Assembly (NCBI RefSeq): GCF_004167675.1
Contig: NZ_SEZQ01000013.1
Direction: 5' to 3' (one strand)
DNA from: Aliivibrio finisterrensis_A
GTDB lineage: Bacteria; Pseudomonadota; Gammaproteobacteria; Enterobacterales; Vibrionaceae
Length of the DNA stretch: 64,000 nucleotides
A program made the translations under genes and the position numbers. Of this stretch, positions 36,291 through 45,725 are shown one piece after another. The notes under the pieces are model-generated. The model saw only the letters and a program-made list of their open reading frames with translations, had not been told where the DNA came from and made no database searches. Every line of letters starts with the position of its first letter. Positions within the stretch are counted from its first letter, which is position 1.

Positions 36291-39200
36291 ATGAAAAAAA
36301 CATATATTGCCTGCTTAATTTCTACCGTTTTGACGAGTGGATCTGTGTTTGCGGCTCAAAATAATACCGAGATTAATTATTTCAATCAAAAAGACCTTGG
36401 ATCAGATACTCAAGGTAACCTTCTTGGTAGCGTGAGTTTAGCGCAGAGTTTAACACTGCCAACGACAAATAGAATTCCAGATGATCGCCACCCGCATTTA
36501 GTGTCATTACGTAAAACATTGGTTATTTTCGAACCATTGGCGAATGAAGTTGAATTGAATGAATCGATAACGGTTATTGCAAAAAATGCACAAGGTGAAA
36601 CTGTGCACCAAGCAGTAATGCAATTACCAACACAACAACCAGCAATTGCGAGTCAGCTTGAGCTTGATCTTGATATTAATGCGGTAAAACCAGAAAAATT
36701 CGATCATAAAGTTATGGGTAATGGCCCATTGGCAAGCATTGCTGAAGCACAGGGAGAGACGGAATTTAGAAAGTTGCTTGCTGAGCATAATACTATTAAT
36801 GTTGAAACCGCGGATGGTAGTTGGGCAAAGAACTTTATTCTTCCTGAAGGGGAAGCATTTCATGATAAACGCATTACTTTTAGTTCATATGCGGGTTATA
36901 ACTCATTTATTACTTACACATCAGGCACAGATACATTAAGTGCAGGTAATGAATTGACGTATCATAACATTGATGGAAAGTGGTACAGTAAAGGTGACAT
37001 GGATATCAATAATGTCGCTTACAGTGATAAAGCCTACACCGTTGCGTTGCCAGCAGATGTCATGAAATCGGGACTAACATTAACCTTTGCAACAAACAAA
37101 GGAAAAGAAGGCATACTAACTGATATTAAAGTAGGAGCGAACACAAACTTCGTTCTGAATGCGGTTGATATTGGCTTATTAACAGAACCTCGCAATGTAT
37201 TTGTATTCGCAAAAGACCGTGAATTACAGCGTCAATATTTCCAAAACATTCAAGTAAGTAAACTGACAGTAAACCCGTATGAGTCTATCCACTTCCCTGA
37301 AATTATGTTACCGGATGGCCGTTTACTACAAGGCTATGATCCAAGTAAGGCTGATGCTTACGGCAGTGATTCACATTATCGTGTTGCTCGTGAGTTAGTG
37401 TCTGCGGGCATTAACAGTGCAAACTATGGAGTTAATTCATCTAATGTACGTAGTGGTACCGCTTGGAATATTGATAACCCATACCATGCTGTTCAAGTGA
37501 CGGTAAATATGTCTGTAGGCAAGTATTCTGGCGGTTTAATTAACCATGGAATGCTAGGTTCTTACGTGGGTGTTGCATCGGTTGCTAACTCAACAGGTAA
37601 CGAATTTAGCCATGAAGTGGGTCATGAATTTGGTGTTGGTGTCCATTACCCTGGCGGGTTTAGCGGCGCTGTGCATAACCGTTCAACAGAGCGTAATTCT
37701 GCATGGGGATGGGATGCAAATAAGAACCTATTTACTCCAAATTTCACCCGTGAAGCGAATAATCAAAGCATGTGTTATGAAGGGGAGTGTGCAGAACCAT
37801 TTGCGGGCCACATGTTTGGAAAGGGCACCATGTCTGGTGGCCGGCCGTTATATCCTGAGCAAAATGCATACACGCTTTTAGCACCTTATGAATCAAGTGT
37901 GTTCCAAGATGCAATGGAATCAAAAGCAAACTTTGATCTAAATTCACCGACTGGTTACAGTAAATGGGATCATGAAACACAAAGTATGGCACCATGGACG
38001 TATAGTGTGAATGATGATCTTGGTCGTCTGTTAACGACGATCTCTGATACCGATTCATTGCATGAGTTTGGAGCAGAAGATACTAAGCTTCAAGAGTTGT
38101 ATGCAACGTATAACCTAATCCATTTCAATATGGGAAATGGTTACTGGGCAAGAGATATTCATCTAACTAACGATGTTTCCTTTGAAGGTAAGACCGCGGT
38201 CGTTGAATCGTGGGCAGGATGGACCGCTTATTTACACGTAAATGGAACAACGATTTCATTAACAACGGGCAGTAAGTTTGCCTATAAATATACCAATGGT
38301 GAGTGGGTTGAGATTGAAAACGATGTTCTAAATAAGAAGGTCGAACTAACACCATCGAAACAAGGCGTAGCGGTAACAACACTTGTGGGTTACTACGATC
38401 CTGAAAACACATTACCAAGCTACATTTACCCAGCACTGCACGGTGCGTATGGCTCTGTGTATGAAGATAACTTCAGTCCTTCTTCTTGTCAGTTAGAAGT
38501 GATGACAGAAGACGCTGGAGTGAAAACGTATAATCTATATAACCGTCGTTTAACAACCGGTAAAATGAACCGTTTCCACGTTAACGTTGAAACTGCTCTG
38601 AAACCATACCAAGCAAACGTAGTATGTAATGATGAAGTGCTTGATAGTAGTGAACTTGCTCCGCCAAAAGCACCACTAAAAGTAAGCATTATTACTACTG
38701 AAGCGGGTTTTGCACCTGAGATTATCGGTGCCGATAATGTGGTTCTTGCTCAAGGAACTGAGTTTGATCCATTAGCAGGTGTAAAAGCGGCAGATGACTA
38801 CGATGGTGATGTGACATCATCGATCACCGTTGATGGTGTTGTTGATACCAATACTGCGGGTCGTTATACCTTAACTTATAAAGCGTATGATAATGCCGGC
38901 AGTGAATCAGTTGTCACTCGTCAGATTGATGTACACAGTGAAAAACCCGTATTTACGGGCGTTAATGATTTAACGATTGATGCAGGTACAGCGTTTGATC
39001 CAATGTCTGGTGTGTCGGCAACCGATGCAGAAGATGGTGATATTTCATCTAAAATCCAGGTATCAGGAAGCGTAGACGTTAATACTGCAGGTATCTACAC
39101 ACTGACTTACCGTGTTATTGACAGTGCGAGTCAAACAGTGGCCGCTATCCGTAATATCACGGTAGTTGCAGAAGTGGAAAATTGTGAAGATGCATGGACA

Positions 39201-39563
39201 ATGAACGGAACGTATGTTGCTGGTGATCTTGTTGCGCATAATGGTGCAGTATGGCAAGCGGGTTGGTGGACAAAAGGTGAAGAACCTGGCACAACAGGTG
39301 AATGGGGCGTTTGGAAAAAAGTCTCAGACAGCGGTTGTTCAGTTGATAAGCCTGTGACACCAGATCCAGAACCAACTCCACCACCATCAGGTGAGCACCC
39401 ACTTTATCAAGCAGGAACAAGCTATAAAGAAGGCGATATCGTAATGGGTAAAGATGAGCAATTATACCAATGTAAGCCATGGCCTAACTCTGGTTGGTGT
39501 TCAAACCCAAACTATGAGCCAGCAGTGAGCGCATTCTGGCAAGACGCATGGAATAAATTATAA
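36291..39563 (+). CDS. Secreted M66 (StcE/TagA-like) metalloprotease with chitin-binding modules
   Basis: About 1090 residues. Signal peptide MKKTYIACLISTVLTSGSVF-A, which is why ATG 36291 is chosen over GTG 36246. The catalytic zinc site HEVGHEFGVGVHYPGG starts at about residue 441 in the M66 context (NEFSHEVGHEFG, then SAWGWDANKNLF and MFGKGTMSGG). Two DUF5011/bacterial-Ig-like domains follow at about 805-960, each with a DYDGDV/DAEDGD calcium-type loop. Two C-terminal CBM5/12-like chitin-binding modules end the protein (about 963-1015 and 1036-1090, W-rich). StcE and TagA cleave mucin-type glycoproteins; with chitin modules this one could act on host mucus or chitin-associated protein. Compared with the usual HExxHxxGxxH, the third His is one residue later. 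Confidence 0.88.
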   Translation: MKKTYIACLISTVLTSGSVFAAQNNTEINYFNQKDLGSDTQGNLLGSVSLAQSLTLPTTNRIPDDRHPHLVSLRKTLVIFEPLANEVELNESITVIAKNAQGETVHQAVMQLPTQQPAIASQLELDLDINAVKPEKFDHKVMGNGPLASIAEAQGETEFRKLLAEHNTINVETADGSWAKNFILPEGEAFHDKRITFSSYAGYNSFITYTSGTDTLSAGNELTYHNIDGKWYSKGDMDINNVAYSDKAYTVALPADVMKSGLTLTFATNKGKEGILTDIKVGANTNFVLNAVDIGLLTEPRNVFVFAKDRELQRQYFQNIQVSKLTVNPYESIHFPEIMLPDGRLLQGYDPSKADAYGSDSHYRVARELVSAGINSANYGVNSSNVRSGTAWNIDNPYHAVQVTVNMSVGKYSGGLINHGMLGSYVGVASVANSTGNEFSHEVGHEFGVGVHYPGGFSGAVHNRSTERNSAWGWDANKNLFTPNFTREANNQSMCYEGECAEPFAGHMFGKGTMSGGRPLYPEQNAYTLLAPYESSVFQDAMESKANFDLNSPTGYSKWDHETQSMAPWTYSVNDDLGRLLTTISDTDSLHEFGAEDTKLQELYATYNLIHFNMGNGYWARDIHLTNDVSFEGKTAVVESWAGWTAYLHVNGTTISLTTGSKFAYKYTNGEWVEIENDVLNKKVELTPSKQGVAVTTLVGYYDPENTLPSYIYPALHGAYGSVYEDNFSPSSCQLEVMTEDAGVKTYNLYNRRLTTGKMNRFHVNVETALKPYQANVVCNDEVLDSSELAPPKAPLKVSIITTEAGFAPEIIGADNVVLAQGTEFDPLAGVKAADDYDGDVTSSITVDGVVDTNTAGRYTLTYKAYDNAGSESVVTRQIDVHSEKPVFTGVNDLTIDAGTAFDPMSGVSATDAEDGDISSKIQVSGSVDVNTAGIYTLTYRVIDSASQTVAAIRNITVVAEVENCEDAWTMNGTYVAGDLVAHNGAVWQAGWWTKGEEPGTTGEWGVWKKVSDSGCSVDKPVTPDPEPTPPPSGEHPLYQAGTSYKEGDIVMGKDEQLYQCKPWPNSGWCSNPNYEPAVSAFWQDAWNKL

Positions 39564-39600
39564 TCTTAATTAAATTATTTAGTTAAAAGATAATGATTGA

Positions 39601-39637
39601 AAATGCCACTTATCTATAGGTAAGTGGCATTTTTTCA
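39601..39637 (+). terminator. Rho-independent terminator of the metalloprotease gene
   Basis: AAATGCCACTTA pairs with TAAGTGGCATTT (12 bp, 8-base loop), followed by T-rich sequence. Confidence 0.9.
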
Positions 39638-39765
39638 TTCCTATACCAACAAAAGTACCTAATGTATACTCATAGAATCTATACTAAAAATAGTGCTTGT
39701 AGAAACAGGCTAAAAGTCTATGATTATTAACATATTAAATGTCCTAGGAAATTAAGGGTGGCTGC

Positions 39766-41031
39766 GTGTTAGAGCATCATGTTCGAGACTATATTTCAGA
39801 TAAATTAAGCACCTTAGGGATCAACAGTGATCCTTATGGGGTTGAACTTACCATCGTATTTGTATCGGTGGTTATCGGCATTGCTATTATTGGTCACCTA
39901 GTTACTCATCATATTATTGTTCGCACCATTAGAAATGTACTGCATCGAACAAATGAACCCTTGTTCAATGCATTTGCTAAATATAAAGTACTGGAAAAAT
40001 TAACGCTTCTTGTTCCTGTGATGGTATTGGATTTATTAATCCCACTGGCACTTGGTCATTACACATTGCTATCTGCAATTGCAGATAAAGTATTAGGTAT
40101 TTCTATTCTCGTCAGTTTTATAAGATTAGTTTTTGCCTTACTTGATGCGCTTAATGATGTTGCTACTTTCAAAGGCATTACCCGTCGAATGCCAGTTAAG
40201 AGCTTTGTTCAACTGATTAAGTTATTTACCTTTTTTGTTGGCCTTGTGGTATCCATGTCTATTCTTGCCAATGAATCACCGGTTATTTTCTTGAGTGGGT
40301 TAGGAGTTGCTACCGGTTTTGTCATGTTGGTCTTTAAAGATACGATTTTAGGTTTCGTGGCAGGAATTCAGCTTTCAGCAAACCGAATGATTACGTTAAA
40401 TGACTGGATTGAAATGGATTCGTTTAAAGCAAACGGTTCAGTTGAAGAGATTTCATTAACCACAGTAAAAGTACGAAACTTTGATAATACCGTGAGCATG
40501 ATCCCAGCTTATGCGTTGGTTCAAAACGCCTTTATTAACTGGCAGGGTATGTCAGATTCGGGTGGTAGACGCATCATGCGTTCAGTGAATATTGATGTAA
40601 ATTCAATTCGCTTCATGACTGATGATGAAATTGAATCACTGAAAGGTATTCGAATTTTACGTGAGTACTTATTTGAGAAATCAAAAGAAATAAATACATT
40701 TAATGAAGAGTTGGATGATATTCCTCATTTAGGTAACACTCGCCAAATGACTAACGTGGGTATTTTTCGTGCTTATTTATCCGCTTATTTACGTACTAAT
40801 AAAGACATCCATTCTTATATGATGTTTATGGTGCGTCAGCTTCAGCCAACCTCTGAAGGGTTACCACTACAAATCTATGCGTTTACCAATAATACGGATT
40901 GGGTATTCTACGAAGGGGTACAAGCCGATATCTTCGACCATATTTATTCCATCATGCCACTGTTTGATTTACGTCCTTACCAAGCGTTAAGTGGCCACGA
41001 TGCTGCAATGATTGGTAAATCGAAGGGGTAG
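39766..41031 (+). CDS. ybdG: MscS-family mechanosensitive channel, YbdG-like
   Basis: 421 residues, inner membrane, with an N-terminal set of about five hydrophobic segments and the MscS core (FLSGLGVATGFVMLVFKDTI, GIQLSANRMITLNDWIEMDS, TTVKVRNFDNTVSMIPAYAL). Length and sequence follow E. coli YbdG (miniconductance channel) through the C-terminus (MVRQLQP, LPLQIYAFTN). Starts at GTG 39766 behind AAGGGTGG. Probably opens under hypo-osmotic stress. Confidence 0.9.
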   Translation: MLEHHVRDYISDKLSTLGINSDPYGVELTIVFVSVVIGIAIIGHLVTHHIIVRTIRNVLHRTNEPLFNAFAKYKVLEKLTLLVPVMVLDLLIPLALGHYTLLSAIADKVLGISILVSFIRLVFALLDALNDVATFKGITRRMPVKSFVQLIKLFTFFVGLVVSMSILANESPVIFLSGLGVATGFVMLVFKDTILGFVAGIQLSANRMITLNDWIEMDSFKANGSVEEISLTTVKVRNFDNTVSMIPAYALVQNAFINWQGMSDSGGRRIMRSVNIDVNSIRFMTDDEIESLKGIRILREYLFEKSKEINTFNEELDDIPHLGNTRQMTNVGIFRAYLSAYLRTNKDIHSYMMFMVRQLQPTSEGLPLQIYAFTNNTDWVFYEGVQADIFDHIYSIMPLFDLRPYQALSGHDAAMIGKSKG

Positions 41032-41105
41032 AGTCGGTATTACTGAGGTAGTGGAAATCATTGCCTCAGTACATTAGTGGAATAGTTTAGATTTCAGATA
41101 CAAAA

Positions 41106-41131
41106 AAGCCCCAGCATTTCTGCTAGAGCTT
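41106..41131 (-). terminator. Displaced terminator of tRNA-Ser at the left island end
   Basis: On the minus strand AAGCTCTAGCA, a GAAA tetraloop and TGCTGGGGCTT (11 bp with G-T pairs), followed by T6. It directly follows the left copy of the tRNA 3' end, as expected if it was the original tRNA-Ser terminator before integration. Confidence 0.7.
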
Positions 41132-41137
41132 TGAATG

Positions 41138-41160
41138 TGGTGGAGGGATAGGGATTTGAA
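41138..41160 (-). repeat. Left attachment repeat: copy of the tRNA-Ser 3' end
   Basis: These 23 bases are identical to 47094-47116, the last 23 bases of tRNA-Ser(UGA) including its CCA end. Sequence after 41160 no longer matches the tRNA. This is the far att site of the integrated element. Confidence 0.9.
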
Positions 41161-41838
41161 TGCTACATCTATCAACTAAAAGTGCTGTAATTACAATGGG
41201 TTATCTGTTTTTCTCAAAAGTCTATTTAACCGTATGTCTGGTACATATTAATAGCGATAAAACCGTTAACCGTCAAGGAAATCCGATTATTTATCTGATG
41301 TTTGCGGTGTTATGGGTAAATTAGGGGAAATGCAGATTGTTTGTATTATATGTTTGGGAAACTATCGGTCAATGTTCAGTAAATTTGTTAGTTAGTAATG
41401 TTTGCTCTGACAAGTACTGAATTTTAATATAGCGATCTGTTAGATTGAATACGAATTTTACGCATGTTAAGAAGCTTGAAGGTTTACAGTATGAATAATT
41501 GCATCACTAAGCTCTGCCAATGGTTTAATAGCACAATATCTTACTAGTTTGAACTTAAAGCCATCATCATAGCTAAATACTCGCGTAACGTCTTGAGTGG
41601 ATAATCCTTTCCAGAAACAGTACATAAAGGCGTAGAAAGTATACTTACAATATTAGTAACTGAATCATAAATTTCTTGATATTGTTCCAGAGTAATAACC
41701 TCAAACCTTGAGCCTTTATATCATCAATTACTTCCTGAGCATAGACAGGAATTTAAGCAATAAGTGCTTATTTTAGATAGAAAAAAAGCTTCATTTATGA
41801 TCTGATAATAGCTACTAAAGAAAATATCAAAATCAACC
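41161..41838. other. AT-rich left part of the island, no intact gene
   Basis: Positions 41161-41466 show nothing I can assign. 41467-41756 holds a decayed minus-strand frame listed separately. The rest leads into the small ORF at 41839. Confidence 0.5.
41467..41756 (-). pseudogene. Decayed gene of unknown function
   Basis: Three consecutive frame segments on the minus strand read like one broken protein: PVYAQEVIDDIKAQG, then EVITLEQYQEIYDSVTNIVS followed by ILSTPLCTVSGKDYPLKTLR, then RVFSYDDGFKFKLVRYCAIK ending ELSDAIIHTVNLQAS and a stop at 41467. At least two frameshifts separate them. No family recognised. Confidence 0.4.
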
Positions 41839-41979
41839 ATGAAACGACAGAACCCAATTAAAGTTACCAACCAAGGTGAGCATTACTTCGAAATTCCAGA
41901 TGAGTATATAGCGGAACTTGACTGGCAGGCTGGCGATAGCGCCATTTGGATTCAGAACGAAGATGGAAGCTTTTACTGA
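41839..41979 (+). CDS. AbrB/MazE-like small protein
   Basis: 46 codons: MKRQNPIKVTNQGEHYFEIP, DEYIAELDWQAGDSAIWIQN, EDGSFY. The pattern IPxEYxxxLxWxxGD followed by W-x-x-x-EDGS is that of SpoVT/AbrB-fold antitoxins. The frame stops early; inserting one base in the TTTT at 41971-41974 would extend it to LLTKKESES, so it may be slightly truncated. No toxin partner is seen. Too short for firm assignment. Confidence 0.45.
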   Translation: MKRQNPIKVTNQGEHYFEIPDEYIAELDWQAGDSAIWIQNEDGSFY

Positions 41980-42217
41980 CTAAAAAAGAAAGTGAGTCAT
42001 AGTAATGGCTATAGTTATATAAAAATGTAACATAGATTTACGCTGAAATGTGCTAAAAAAGTAAGGGACCCTTAGTTGCGCGTTAGACAATGAAAAAGAA
42101 GCTGACGATTCAGACCTCTTAAATTCGTACACAATATGCAATTGCTTTGAATCGATCACTACAACGAAGTTTATGCTTAATTTCACATTAGCAATGTGTC
42201 CAGCGAGTAGCAAAGAC

Positions 42218-42243
42218 GAGGCACTGCGTTTAGACAGTGCCTC
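42218..42243 (-). terminator. Hairpin downstream of the chitinase gene
   Basis: GAGGCACTG pairs with CAGTGCCTC (perfect 9 bp, 8-base loop), just after the chitinase stop. Only a weak T-rich tail on the minus strand. Confidence 0.65.
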
Positions 42244-42254
42244 TTAGTGATGGT

Positions 42255-45101
42255 TTAGTTATGAGAAATCATGTCGTTGAAGTATTCAACTTGCTCTTGC
42301 ATAGAAAGGCTTTCAGTATTTGAGCCTAACGTCCAAATAAAGAAACCGCCGTATCCTTGAGCTTTCTGCCATTTTGCTCGTTCAATATTATTTTCACGAG
42401 TTTCAACAAAACGACCATCTGGCCCCCATTGGCTATTGATGGTTGCACCAAGCACAATTTTTGATGGGTCACCTACGTGTTTAGCATAGTTTGCCATAGC
42501 AACATCGTACTTGAAGTTTTTACCTGCGTCGTATGTCATTACGTTGAAGAAATCAACACTATCTTTCGTATTTTGAAGTAGTGATATAACTTCACCATGG
42601 TGGCTAGAACGATCTGGCTCGATGAATGAACAGTTTTCAATCACGCTTGGATTTTCACACTCAACAGGGTCGGCACCTACATGGTAAGTTGTCAAAGAGA
42701 TAAGCTTACTCTTACCGACTTTGGTGCGAATCAGATCAATCAACGCTTCTAGGTTACGGTTCTCTTGTTCAGTAAGGCGCGCAGCTTTTTCGTAGTCGAA
42801 ATCGATGCCATCAATACTTACATAGCCAGCCAGTTGATACTTGCTGTAATCACACTCACCAGACCAGTTCGTCGCAAGACATTCTCCAACCATCTCTTCT
42901 GGTTTAAGGTTTTTCTTATACACTGGATAAGGCTTGTTCATCATTTCAACAAGACCATTGGCAATTGACTCGCGTGCAGCAGGAGAGGCCATATAAGCCC
43001 ACATACTTTCATGTGTTTGACCACCAAATGCAACCATCATGGTTTTATTTGGGTGGCTATGTTTTAGCTCTGTCCATGATTGGTAGCCTGGAGCCATCCA
43101 AGAGTCGTTGTAACTTGATTCAATCATTGAATCCGTTACTTGGATGTTTCCGTTCGAGTCCCACTTACCAAAAGACAAGAAGTATGCATCACCTTGAGAT
43201 TTTTGCAGTTCTTCAATATTAGTCAGTCCCCACGACGTCAAATAAGTAATTGAACGGTCAGGATTATCACGTAAACCTGTTTCTGGTTTCGCTTCCTGTA
43301 CTTCAATCGTCGACACTGGGCTTGCTAGCGTGTCACCTTCAGTATTGATGGCAATAGCCTCAATGGTGTGGGTACCTTCCTGTGCACCAACCCACTCATA
43401 TTCGTATGGTGCTTTATTGAGTGTGACTAGCTCCGTTCCATTTACTTTGAAAGTCACTGACTGAATTGAGCCAACGAAGCTCTCTGCGTCAGCGGCAAGT
43501 TTAATGCTACGTCCCTGCGTGAATTTTGAACCATCAACTGGAGATGTCAGTCCGACGACAAGATCTTGGTCGGTAATCGCCAATGTAATTGGTGCAGTTG
43601 CCGCTGATGCACCTTTGTCGTCATAAGCTGCTGTGACTAATTCATAAGCACCTTCTGCCTGACCTGGAACTGTCAGTTTATATTGATTGCCTGATGCTGG
43701 TTGCGTAGCTGTTGCGACAACCTTACCGTTAAGCAGAGCTTCTACTTTTACGACTTCGCCATCTTCATCAACCGCATTGATAATTACGTCAAAAGGTTTA
43801 TTCGGAGATAAACGCTCACCGTTAGCTGGCGTTTCTAAACCAATTTCAGGTAACGCGTTTGGATCACATTGCCCCTCTGATTGCCAAGCATCTTTCCAAG
43901 CATCAGGGTAGCTAGGATGTCCAGTTCCTGGTGCCCATACTGGGTTACCACACCAACCAGATACTGTACATGAGAATATTTCACCAATATTCGAAACGCG
44001 ATCGCCAACTTGGTAGCTGTTCCCATCTTGATAAGGTGCAACATCACCACAGCTGTTGCTCGATTCGGTAACGGTGATTTGTACACTTGTCGTGTTCGTT
44101 AGGTTCTGTTCATCGGTGGCAATCGCGCTCAGTGTCACTGAGCCTGCTTGTGATGGTTGCCAATCACAAGCAAATTGATCGGTTTGCTTAGCATCAAATT
44201 CACAAATTTGAGCGTTATTGGCTTTGATGACAACAGAGGTTAAGTCATCATCAGAATCGAACGCATCAATAGAGATTGATACTGTTTCTGTTTTATTAAA
44301 AATGGCGTCATTTTCTGGTGTAATGAAACGAACTTCTGGTGCTGAGAAATTATGATCAGATTCCACTTCAACCGTAACAGATTGCTGTTTGAGTTGTTGG
44401 TTTTTCTCATCAAACACAAGCACGTTGATGGTTGCAGAACCGAGTTCACTTGGTGTCCAAGATTGCGAGTAATCTGTTTTATCTTGCTCGACATTCTGTT
44501 CTGCAATTTTACTGCCATCGACCCAGAATTCGATTTTAGACGCGGTTTCTCCAGCAATAGAAATCGTAATATCGGTTACTTCATTGGATACCAATTTTTG
44601 TCCATCAACAGGAGAAAGAATTGACAATTCTAATTCTGGCTCTGGTGTTGGCGGTTGTCCACCACCTGAACCATTGAATTTGATGGAATTTTCAAACGAT
44701 TGGAAATCTGGAAGTTGGCTATTTAGTCCAAAGGTGAAACTGAATGAACCATCATGAGGAAGTGTATTTTTAACCCATACATCGTCATCAAATTTATAAG
44801 TGATAGTGTGATAAACACCTTCAGATGTGAATTCATGTTCAATCGTCCAGCTCGGATATGAGAGCGCTGAAGAGACAAAATTCACATCGTTGATAGCATT
44901 AGGCAGTAGAAACTCAATGGTAGACCCTTTCATATCAATAGCTTGATTTGAAGTATTTTGAATTTCAACGCTATAAGTGCTCCACCACTGACTTTCATTT
45001 GCTGAAGTCTCAATATTTACAGTTTCAGCAATAGCTGCAGCCACAGGGCTTAAACTAAACCCAGCGAGAAGAAGCAATGTTGATCCTAATATTTTTTTCA
45101 T
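42255..45101 (-). CDS. Secreted multidomain GH18 chitinase
   Basis: 948 residues. Signal peptide MKKILGSTLLLLAGFSLSPV-AAA. A carbohydrate-binding-like domain is at about 25-150; then a PTPEPE linker and two Ig-like domains (about 155-345). A CBM5/12 chitin-binding module follows (about 350-410, YQDGNSYQVGDRV and SGWCGNPVWAPGTG), two more Ig-like domains (about 415-600), and GH18 at about 610-948. The catalytic motif DGIDFDYE has acid/base Glu771; YLTSWG and FFIWTLGSN are GH18 strands 1 and 8. Cuts chitin outside the cell. ATG 45101 follows AAAGGA. It is island cargo, so it is probably a transferred addition to the chitin diet. Confidence 0.93.
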   Translation of the reverse strand: MKKILGSTLLLLAGFSLSPVAAAIAETVNIETSANESQWWSTYSVEIQNTSNQAIDMKGSTIEFLLPNAINDVNFVSSALSYPSWTIEHEFTSEGVYHTITYKFDDDVWVKNTLPHDGSFSFTFGLNSQLPDFQSFENSIKFNGSGGGQPPTPEPELELSILSPVDGQKLVSNEVTDITISIAGETASKIEFWVDGSKIAEQNVEQDKTDYSQSWTPSELGSATINVLVFDEKNQQLKQQSVTVEVESDHNFSAPEVRFITPENDAIFNKTETVSISIDAFDSDDDLTSVVIKANNAQICEFDAKQTDQFACDWQPSQAGSVTLSAIATDEQNLTNTTSVQITVTESSNSCGDVAPYQDGNSYQVGDRVSNIGEIFSCTVSGWCGNPVWAPGTGHPSYPDAWKDAWQSEGQCDPNALPEIGLETPANGERLSPNKPFDVIINAVDEDGEVVKVEALLNGKVVATATQPASGNQYKLTVPGQAEGAYELVTAAYDDKGASAATAPITLAITDQDLVVGLTSPVDGSKFTQGRSIKLAADAESFVGSIQSVTFKVNGTELVTLNKAPYEYEWVGAQEGTHTIEAIAINTEGDTLASPVSTIEVQEAKPETGLRDNPDRSITYLTSWGLTNIEELQKSQGDAYFLSFGKWDSNGNIQVTDSMIESSYNDSWMAPGYQSWTELKHSHPNKTMMVAFGGQTHESMWAYMASPAARESIANGLVEMMNKPYPVYKKNLKPEEMVGECLATNWSGECDYSKYQLAGYVSIDGIDFDYEKAARLTEQENRNLEALIDLIRTKVGKSKLISLTTYHVGADPVECENPSVIENCSFIEPDRSSHHGEVISLLQNTKDSVDFFNVMTYDAGKNFKYDVAMANYAKHVGDPSKIVLGATINSQWGPDGRFVETRENNIERAKWQKAQGYGGFFIWTLGSNTESLSMQEQVEYFNDMISHN

Positions 45102-45725
45102 GGAATATCCTTTGTTATTAATCTTGTTTAAGTTATTAGCAGTGAATTAAACAGTAGGTAAGTTACAGTTAATGAATATGCTATTGTGTAGGGTATTTGA
45201 ATATCTAATAAGTGGCTGATTTTGAAGAGTAAAGAAAAAAAAGTAAAGTAGAAAGATCCCAACAAAAGACAGTTATGTGAGGTTCATTCAAGAAACGTAT
45301 TCGTAATTGATTAGGTTTGGTACGTCGAAGCTAACGGCACATTGGGTAGTCTTAAAATTCGGCGGGATAGTTACATAAACATTTAAGGCTTCAAGATGAT
45401 TTTTCTAATACTTACTTGGTCTTTCTTATATCGTCTAGCTCTTTTTGGACGTAGTTTAGATTATCGTCGGCTTCATTTGGGGATAAGTATGATTATTTTT
45501 ATAGTTATTGGCGTTTGTTTGTTAGTAACAAACATTACAAACAAATAAGGGGGATTGCGACATAGTTAGCTCCTGCAAGGCGTTAGCTAGGGAGTCAAGA
45601 GGAACTCCTCTTGCCCGCAGCTATCGTGCATCTTTTGCGTAGCAAAAGTGTGACGATAGCGCAGCGGGTTGCATTGTCGTCACACTTTCAGTGAACGCCT
45701 ATTTCGAGGTTGTCCCCAATATCAT
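45102..45725. other. Intergenic region between integrase and chitinase
   Basis: 624 bases. The part near 45101 must hold the chitinase promoter and is AT-rich; the part from 45577 to 45700 is a GC-richer structured block listed separately. No gene seen. Confidence 0.5.
45577..45700. repeat. Structured 124-base block with nested, competing inverted repeats
   Basis: Ends AGGCGTT ... AACGCCT form a 7-bp terminal inverted repeat. Inside: AAGAGGA-AC-TCCTCTT; a long broken stem (CCCGC, GCTATCGT, CTTTTGC with GCAAAAG, ACGATAGC, GCGGG; 45614-45668); and a 12-bp stem AAAGTGTGACGA (45645-45656) with TCGTCACACTTT (45677-45688). The last two use the same ACGA and cannot coexist. Base composition differs from the surrounding AT-rich DNA. 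It could be a folded recombination site, a non-autonomous repeat or a structured RNA; function unknown. Confidence 0.6.

Noticed and set aside
45577..45700. Integron attC site
   Set aside because: The terminal repeats resemble attC core sites only loosely (order GTT...AAC rather than AAC...GTT), and no gene cassette or integron integrase is present; kept as an unexplained structured block.
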